Source: Myxococcales bacterium
GTDB taxonomy: Bacteria > Myxococcota > Myxococcia > Myxococcales > Myxococcaceae
Assembly (NCBI GenBank): GCA_003153055.1
Contig: PMBV01000435.1
Location: 346 to 11,747 of the forward strand
Reading direction: 5' to 3'
DNA: 11,402 nt
Below are positions 7,293 to 11,402 of this stretch, one piece after another. The notes under the pieces are model-generated. The model was not told the DNA's origin. It did no database searches and was given only the letters and a program-made list of their open reading frames with translations. Both the position numbers and the translations under genes were made by a program. Numbering within the stretch: the stretch's first letter is position 1; every line of letters starts with the position of its first letter.

Positions 7293-7522
7293 AGCGCCTC
7301 GTCGACCTGTCGTTGGGCCTTCACGGCATCGTCGAACTCCCGCGCATCGGCCTGGGTCCAGGTCGAGTAGCGCTGGAATCTTCCGGCTCTACCCTTGAGG
7401 CCGAGGGCGTCGGCGAGGACCTGGAGCACGAGCGTGTTGATGCTCTTGCCGGTTTGGCGGCTGAGCTCGTCGAGCCGCTTGCCGAGCGGATCGGAGACAT
7501 TGCGGATCGTCAGCTGGCGCAT
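7283..7522 (-). CDS. vapB: Ribbon-helix-helix antitoxin of a VapBC/FitAB-type module
   Basis: A 79-residue protein. MRQLTIRNVSDPLGKRLDEL starts a ribbon-helix-helix fold: DNA-contacting beta strand about residues 2-7, helix A 11-22, helix B 27-41 (SINTLVLQVLADALGL). This resembles FitA/Arc-type antitoxins, whose sequences commonly read TIRNVPD-like at the start. The charged C-terminal half (45-79) would wrap and block the toxin. The start at ATG 7522 is chosen because the conserved strand begins there and because the promoter leaves almost no leader. An in-frame ATG at 7552 would add ten residues but would lie upstream of the predicted transcription start. The stop TGA at 7283-7285 lies inside the start region of the toxin gene. 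The protein should bind the inverted repeat at 7522-7559 and repress its own operon. Confidence 0.8.
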   Translation of the reverse strand: MRQLTIRNVSDPLGKRLDELSRQTGKSINTLVLQVLADALGLKGRAGRFQRYSTWTQADAREFDDAVKAQRQVDEALWR

Positions 7523-7560
7523 GCAGGCATGACTATAAATCGGTGCCTGCATGCCTGCAA
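7522..7560 (-). promoter_or_regulatory. vapBC promoter with overlapping inverted-repeat operator
   Basis: Read on the minus strand, TTGCAG (7560-7555) and TATAGT (7537-7532) form a -35/-10 pair with 17-bp spacing, the best housekeeping-type promoter in the window. The transcript would start near 7525, about three bases before ATG 7522. TGCAGGCATG (7522-7531) and CATGCCTGCA (7550-7559) are a perfect 10-bp inverted repeat, with centres 28 bp apart. The core octamer TGCAGGCA occurs three times: 7522-7529 on the plus strand, and 7544-7551 and 7552-7559 on the minus strand. The repeats cover the -35 and the start codon, the expected layout for antitoxin autorepression. Confidence 0.65.
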
Positions 7561-7568
7561 CACCTGAC

Positions 7569-7588
7569 GGCCCTCCGAGTGAGGGGCC
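7569..7588 (+). other. Hairpin upstream of the DUF4124 gene
   Basis: GGCCCTC (7569-7575) pairs with GAGGGGCC (7581-7588) as a 7-bp stem with one bulged G and loop CGAGT. Its 3' arm contains GAGGGG, 5 bases ahead of the alternative GTG start at 7592. It would fold in the leader RNA of the rightward gene; a regulatory role is not shown. Confidence 0.3.
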
Positions 7589-7627
7589 CGCGTGAATATT
7601 CCGCCGGGCGCTTCGTCGTTGGGCGCC

Positions 7628-8191
7628 ATGCACCGTGTTTCTCTCCTCGTCTTGATAGCCGTGCCGGCTCTCGCTCAGACCGTCTATTCCTGGGAGGACG
7701 AGGACGGCGTCCACTACACCGACGACCCGGCCCAGGTGCCGAAGAAGGGGCAGCGGGTCGACGTGCAGTCAGCCGAGGGGGAGTCGAGGCCATCACGGCC
7801 GGCGACCATCGCCCCCTCCCCGCCCTCTCGCCCCGCGACGTCTCCAACGGGCCCGGACAATGAGCGCGAATGGCGCGACCGCTTCGTCACCGCCCATCGC
7901 CGCATTTCCACGCTCAAGCAAGAGCTCTCCGCGCTCGAGACGAGCCTCCCGCCCCCGACGCGGTGCGTGACCCAGCAACCGACAGCTCCCACCCAGGACC
8001 CCGATGTCGTGGTGTTGCCGAACCCCGCGCAGACCCGAACGCGCTGTGAGCCGAATCCACTCTATGAGCGCTTCAAGCTGAGCATCGAGCAGAAGAAGGT
8101 GGAGGTGCGTGATGCCGAGCTCGACCTCGAGCAGCTCGACCGGCAAGCATCGTATGACTCGGTGCCTCGTGAGTGGCGCCGGGGCTGGTAA
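7628..8191 (+). CDS. Exported DUF4124-domain protein
   Basis: A 187-residue protein. Residues 1-16 (MHRVSLLVLIAVPALA) form a signal peptide with predicted cleavage before QTVYSW. Residues 17-45 are the short DUF4124 motif, VYSWEDEDGVHYTDDPAQVP, found at the N-terminus of many exported proteobacterial proteins of unknown function. A Pro/Ser/Arg-rich linker follows (50-80). Two charged helices likely to form coiled coils (about 83-108 and 145-175) flank a loop with the only two cysteines, C113 and C140, which may form a disulfide. ATG 7628 is chosen because the signal peptide begins there, although no clear Shine-Dalgarno precedes it. GTG 7592 has GAGGGG 5 bases upstream and would add 12 residues, so it stays possible. 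The gene diverges from vapBC and is convergent with the chemoreceptor gene. The function is unknown. Confidence 0.75.
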   Translation: MHRVSLLVLIAVPALAQTVYSWEDEDGVHYTDDPAQVPKKGQRVDVQSAEGESRPSRPATIAPSPPSRPATSPTGPDNEREWRDRFVTAHRRISTLKQELSALETSLPPPTRCVTQQPTAPTQDPDVVVLPNPAQTRTRCEPNPLYERFKLSIEQKKVEVRDAELDLEQLDRQASYDSVPREWRRGW

Positions 8192-8226
8192 CCGCTGAGC
8201 CCACCGGATGCGCCCTGAGCCGTCCG

Positions 8227-10959
8227 TCAGTACCTGGTGAAGTCCTGATCGTCGGCCACGTCTTGGCTCAGCTTGATGGCTGCGCCCTTGGCCGAGGGAG
8301 CCGGGGCCGCGGCGGGCGCGCAGGTGTCCTTGTGGGCGCCTCGCGGGGGTCGGGCCACTGCCGGAGCGCTCCGTCGGGGCTCGGCCTTCGGGCGCTGGTC
8401 GCTCTCCACCTTGAAGAAGGTGATGGTGCTCTGGAGTCGGTCCGCCTGGCTCGAGAGCTCGACGGAGGTCGCCGACATCTCCTCGGCCGCCGAGGCATTC
8501 TGCTGGATGACCTGGTTGAGCTGCTGGATCGCCTTGCTGATCTGCGCCGTCCCGGTGTCTTGCTCCCGGCTGGCGGCGGTGATCTCCTGCACCAGCTCGG
8601 CGGTCTTCTGGACGTCGGGCAGGATGTGGGCGAGGAGGGCCCCGGCCCTCTCGGCGACGGCGACGCTTGACGCTGAGAGGTCGGTGATCTCCCCGGCGGC
8701 CTTCTGGCTGCGCTCGGCCAGCTTGCGGACCTCAGACGCGACGACCGCGAAGCCCCGTCCGTGCTCACCGGCTCGCGCGGCCTCGATGGCGGCGTTCAGG
8801 GCGAGGAGGTTCGTCTGTCGGGAGATCTCCCCGATGATGGAGATCTTGCTGGCGATCTGCTTCATCGCCGCGACCGTCTGGGTGACGGCATTGCCTCCCT
8901 CGATGGCGTCGGAGGCCGCCTTATTGGCGATCTTCTCGGTCTGGGTGGCGTTGTCCGCGTTCTGGCGGATGTTGGCGCTCATCTGCTCCACCGAGGCTGA
9001 CACCTCTTCGATGGACGAGGCCTGCTGGGTCGCGCCGTGGCTGACCGTCTCCGACGTGGCGCTCATCTCCTTCGAGCCGTTGGCCACGTTCTCGGTGGCC
9101 GCGCGGACATCGCCCACCACCTCGGCCACGTTCTTCACCATCTCGGCGAGGGTCAGCATGAGCTCGTCGTGCTCCGAGCGGGGCTTGACCTTCACTACCA
9201 GGTTGCCGCCGGCGATGGTCTTGGAGACCTGCGTGACGGTCTCCATGGCGTCGATGAGGACGTTGAGGTTGGTCTTGATGGCGTTGAAGTCGCCTGCGTA
9301 GTTGTCGGTGATCTTCGCGGGAATGTCGCCCTTGGAAATGCGCTCCACGTAGCCGGCGGCGACCCCCAGCGGGACGGTCACCGCGTCGAGGGTTCGATTC
9401 ACACCGTCGACGATCTTCCGGAAGTCACCGCCGTGTTTGCTGGCGTCCGCGCGGGTGTCGAGCTTGCCCTCGACGGCCGCCCGAGTCAGGGCGTCGGCAT
9501 CGGTCACCAGGCCGGCGATGGCCTCCACCGTCGTCGCCAGCGCCCCGTTCACCTTGGTGAAGCTCTCACCAATGACTCGGGTGTGGGCGTCGGTCGTGGC
9601 GAGCTGGGTGTCGATGCTCAGGTTGCCCTTGGAGACATTGGTCAGGTTGACCAGGAGCTTCGCCACCGCGTCTGACTGGTACCTGGCCTGGCTCTCGGCT
9701 GCGCGGGTCGCGGTCTTGATCGCCGTGAGGTCGGTCACCACCTCGAGGGCCCCGACGATGGCTCCTTGCTGGTCCTTGAACGGAACGCCGGAGTACTCGA
9801 TGTCGAGGCTCTTCCCGCATGGGTGGGCGTCGGTCTGACTGGTCGCGGGGGCGCCCATTTGCATCGCCCGGTCGCAGGCGCACGAGCTCGTTCTGCAGTC
9901 GCTGGTGCGGAAGTGCTGGTAGCACTTGGTGCCGATGAGCTGGCTCTTGGGCAAGCCGAGCACCGTCGCCCCGATGTTGTTGATGTAGCGAATGTTGAAT
10001 TCCCTATCGATGATCACCGCGATCGCCGGCATCGCATCGAGGCTGCCGACCACCGTGTCGAGGGTGCTGTTGACGCCCTGGAGGATTCGCTGGAAGTCAC
10101 CCCGGTGCTTCCCGGCGTCGGCGCGGGTGGTCAGCTGGCCCTCGACGGCCGCCTTGGCGAGGCTCGAGGCGTCGCCCGTCATGGTTCGCACCGTGGCCTG
10201 GAGCTGTCTCAGGGCCCGAGCCAGCGCCCCGACCTCATTGGTCCCGTCGAGCTCGAGCGTGAAGTCGAAGTCTCCGGCCGCCATCTGGTTGGCCACCGCG
10301 ACCGCCGCGTTGATCGGCGCGGTGATGCTCCGGGTGATCCACATCGCGATGGCGATCGCCAGCAGCATGGCCGCCCCGCCCACGCCGAACATGAAACCGC
10401 GGGCGACCGTGTAGTCCTCCGCGTCGACCTTGGCGGCCTTGTCGGTCTCACCCGTCTGGAAGGCGTTCATCTCCTTGACGGCCTTGAGCAGCGCGCTGTC
10501 AGCCGGCGTCAGCTCGCGCGCCATGAAGTCGGGGGCTCGTTTCCGGTCGCCCTTGAGGAGCTCGTAGAGCGTGGGGTACTTGGCGTCGAGCTCGTCCCTC
10601 GCCGAGGTCACTGCGGCGAGGAGCGCCTTGCCCTTCTCGCTGTGCACCAGCGGCTCCATCTTCGTCAGGGCGGCCTTCATCTCGTCGCGGTGCTGGTTGA
10701 TCGCCTGCCGTGCGCCGTCGCGCTCGCCCTCGTTGTCGAGCAGTATCAGGTCGCGCACCAGGCGCTCGTTCTCGAGCGACGCCTGGGCGATAGTGCTCCC
10801 CAGCGACATCTTGACCAGGCGCTCCTCGACGATCTTCCTGGTCGCGGCGCGCATGCTGGCCATGTTGGTGGTGCCGACCGCCACGGCGGTGAGCAAGAGC
10901 ACGGCCATGCTTCCGAAGCCGAGGGCCAGCCACACGCCGATCTTCAGGTCCTTGAACAT
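8227..10959 (-). CDS. Methyl-accepting chemotaxis protein with HAMP-like repeats and a Cys-rich PAS domain
   Basis: A 910-residue receptor. TM1 is about 8-30 and a periplasmic four-helix-bundle-type sensor 31-187. TM2 is about 188-208 and HAMP 209-260. A HAMP-like unit (270-303) is followed by a PAS domain (304-415). Further HAMP-like segments lie at 430-610, including a second copy of the first unit at 494-527. The signalling domain (about 611-850) has the conserved tip [18 protein letters not shown] (715-732), where CheA and CheW bind. A Pro/Ala/Lys-rich tail ends in DFTRY, which fits the CheR/CheB tether pattern. PAS cysteines C346, C355, C360, C362 and C381 are unusual. ATG 10959 has GGGAG a few bases upstream; a longer open frame to 11001 begins at the predicted transcription start and is not used. 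No che genes adjoin, so it is an orphan receptor. The ligand is unknown. Confidence 0.92.
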   Translation of the reverse strand: MFKDLKIGVWLALGFGSMAVLLLTAVAVGTTNMASMRAATRKIVEERLVKMSLGSTIAQASLENERLVRDLILLDNEGERDGARQAINQHRDEMKAALTKMEPLVHSEKGKALLAAVTSARDELDAKYPTLYELLKGDRKRAPDFMARELTPADSALLKAVKEMNAFQTGETDKAAKVDAEDYTVARGFMFGVGGAAMLLAIAIAMWITRSITAPINAAVAVANQMAAGDFDFTLELDGTNEVGALARALRQLQATVRTMTGDASSLAKAAVEGQLTTRADAGKHRGDFQRILQGVNSTLDTVVGSLDAMPAIAVIIDREFNIRYINNIGATVLGLPKSQLIGTKCYQHFRTSDCRTSSCACDRAMQMGAPATSQTDAHPCGKSLDIEYSGVPFKDQQGAIVGALEVVTDLTAIKTATRAAESQARYQSDAVAKLLVNLTNVSKGNLSIDTQLATTDAHTRVIGESFTKVNGALATTVEAIAGLVTDADALTRAAVEGKLDTRADASKHGGDFRKIVDGVNRTLDAVTVPLGVAAGYVERISKGDIPAKITDNYAGDFNAIKTNLNVLIDAMETVTQVSKTIAGGNLVVKVKPRSEHDELMLTLAEMVKNVAEVVGDVRAATENVANGSKEMSATSETVSHGATQQASSIEEVSASVEQMSANIRQNADNATQTEKIANKAASDAIEGGNAVTQTVAAMKQIASKISIIGEISRQTNLLALNAAIEAARAGEHGRGFAVVASEVRKLAERSQKAAGEITDLSASSVAVAERAGALLAHILPDVQKTAELVQEITAASREQDTGTAQISKAIQQLNQVIQQNASAAEEMSATSVELSSQADRLQSTITFFKVESDQRPKAEPRRSAPAVARPPRGAHKDTCAPAAAPAPSAKGAAIKLSQDVADDQDFTRY
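9379..9480 (-). repeat. Second copy of HAMP-like 34-residue unit in the chemoreceptor
   Basis: This stretch encodes residues 494-527 ([16 protein letters not shown] then [12 protein letters not shown]). It matches residues 270-303 at 24 of 34 positions. It lies after the PAS domain, whereas the first copy lies before it. Poly-HAMP relays use such units to pass a signal along the receptor axis. Confidence 0.7.
10051..10152 (-). repeat. First copy of HAMP-like 34-residue unit in the chemoreceptor
   Basis: This stretch encodes residues 270-303 ([16 protein letters not shown] then [12 protein letters not shown]), between the membrane-proximal HAMP and the PAS domain. It pairs with the copy at 9379-9480. 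Confidence 0.7.
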
Positions 10960-11010
10960 GGTGCTTCTCCCGGTCTCGCCCTCTGCGACCAATGAGCACA
11001 TCGGTCGACC

Positions 11011-11026
11011 AGCAAGGGGCTTGCCA
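11011..11026 (-). promoter_or_regulatory. Sigma-54 (-24/-12) promoter of the chemoreceptor gene
   Basis: The minus strand reads TGGCAAGCCCCTTGCT. Against the sigma-54 consensus TGGCACG-N4-TTGCW it differs at one base (A for C at the sixth position), with the invariant GG at 11025-11024 and GC at 11013-11012 at the right distance. Transcription would start near 11000, giving a leader of about 41 bases before ATG 10959. Sigma-54 promoters need an upstream-bound activator ATPase, and myxobacteria have many of these. Confidence 0.6.
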
Positions 11027-11051
11027 CCGGTTCAAGGGCGATTTCTCCTAG

Positions 11052-11089
11052 GGAGGCGTTCGGCCAGCGAGCGGGTCGAACGCACCTCC
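11052..11089 (-). terminator. Long inverted repeat between the PDZ gene and the chemoreceptor gene
   Basis: On the minus strand GGAGG-TG-CGTTCG (11089-11077) can pair with CGAACG-CCTCC (11062-11052): 11 base pairs with a two-base bulge and a 14-base loop. It is 83 bp past the stop of the PDZ gene, so it may end that transcript, although no T-run follows. It is also about 70 bp upstream of the predicted sigma-54 start, where it could be an activator site. Confidence 0.35.
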
Positions 11090-11171
11090 AGAGTCATGGT
11101 CACCCCCACGGGCGATCTCAGGCGACGTGACGCCGAGCAACCCGGGACTCGCGGGGCCAAATCAGCGCGGC

Positions 11172-11402
11172 TCAGCGGGTGATCGTCACGGTCGTGTCTT
11201 GCTGCAAGCGGTGGACGCCGAGGACGACCTTCTGCCCCGCCGAGGTCGCCCCGTAGAGCCGGTTCAGGTCGTCGAGCGACACCACGCTCTGGCCCCCCAA
11301 CTGGAGGACGACGTCGAGCGTCTGGAGCCCGTCGGTCGCAGCCTGGCTCTGGGCGGGGACGGAGGTCAGCAGGACGCCGACGTCGGCGCCGATGCCGGTC
11401 AC
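11172..11402 (-). CDS. PDZ-domain protein, probably a trypsin-like/HtrA-type protease (C-terminal part only)
   Basis: The last 76 residues of a leftward gene that continues past the window edge. The sequence VGVLLTSVPAQSQAATDGLQ, then DVVLQLGGQSVVSLDDLNRL, and VVLGVHRLQQDTTVTI at the end matches a C-terminal PDZ domain: a VxxxSPAxxAGL-like helix cap, the DVVLxxxGxxV strand and the final LxVxR...VTI strands. PDZ domains of this form end HtrA/DegP-type periplasmic serine proteases, where they bind exposed C-termini of substrates, but other PDZ proteins end the same way and no catalytic residue is in view. The GTG at the very edge is probably internal. The stop is TGA at 11174-11172; the chemoreceptor gene follows 212 bp downstream in the same direction. 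Confidence 0.7.
   Translation of the reverse strand: MTGIGADVGVLLTSVPAQSQAATDGLQTLDVVLQLGGQSVVSLDDLNRLYGATSAGQKVVLGVHRLQQDTTVTITR

Noticed and set aside
7534..7539. TATAAA on the plus strand as a -10 box for the DUF4124 gene
   Set aside because: No -35-like hexamer lies at 16-18 bp upstream, and the same bases are better explained as the minus-strand -10 of vapB.
8192..8226. Terminator between the convergent DUF4124 and chemoreceptor genes
   Set aside because: I looked for a stem in these 35 bases and found no pairing of more than four base pairs and no T-run.
9766..10995. 409-codon plus-strand open frame opposite the chemoreceptor
   Set aside because: Its translation is rich in Val, Leu, His, Arg and Gly in the way expected of the complement of an Ala/Glu/Thr-rich coiled-coil gene; no domain is recognisable.

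Overview
The window is GC-rich DNA, densely coded on both strands, with strong G/C bias at third codon positions. It looks like chromosome of a member of the Myxococcota (myxobacteria, former Deltaproteobacteria). The reasons are its Cys-repeat lipoprotein with a Gly/Ser/Asp linker, a FecR protein with a long Pro-rich linker, a DUF4124 protein, and a large chemoreceptor behind a sigma-54-type promoter. The genus cannot be fixed from sequence alone. I see no rRNA, tRNA, CRISPR array, insertion sequence or prophage.

Layout. Bases 1-4096 carry four rightward genes with housekeeping character: the 3' part of an Nfu-type Fe-S scaffold (5' end outside the window), a Methyltransf_32-like SAM methyltransferase, a THUMP/UPF0020 RNA methyltransferase, and an M20 metallodipeptidase. 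Short gaps separate genes 1-2 and 3-4, and 178 bp containing a small degenerate tandem repeat separates genes 2-3. Bases 4154-6849 hold a divergent pair: a leftward lipoprotein with ten four-cysteine repeats and a rightward FecR-domain membrane protein. They share a 209-bp intergenic region with three related 12-bp elements. Bases 6885-7522 are a leftward VapBC-type toxin-antitoxin module. Its overlapping promoter and inverted repeat suggest autoregulation and a nearly leaderless antitoxin mRNA. A rightward exported DUF4124 protein (7628-8191) diverges from it. Bases 8227-10959 encode a 910-residue chemoreceptor on the minus strand, and the window ends inside a leftward PDZ-domain gene whose C-terminus is at 11172.

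How the genes relate. The first block may be a loose operon for Fe-S assembly, RNA modification and peptide breakdown, but no shared pathway is evident. The divergent lipoprotein/FecR pair is a candidate cell-envelope unit. The chemoreceptor is an orphan here, with no che genes beside it. It combines a periplasmic four-helix sensor, HAMP-like repeats on both sides of a cysteine-rich PAS domain, a signalling hairpin and a possible C-terminal CheR/CheB tether. A near-consensus -24/-12 element 41 bp upstream of its start points to sigma-54 control. I found no clearly new system. The best leads are the receptor with its promoter, the vapBC operator, and the Cys-repeat/FecR divergent pair.
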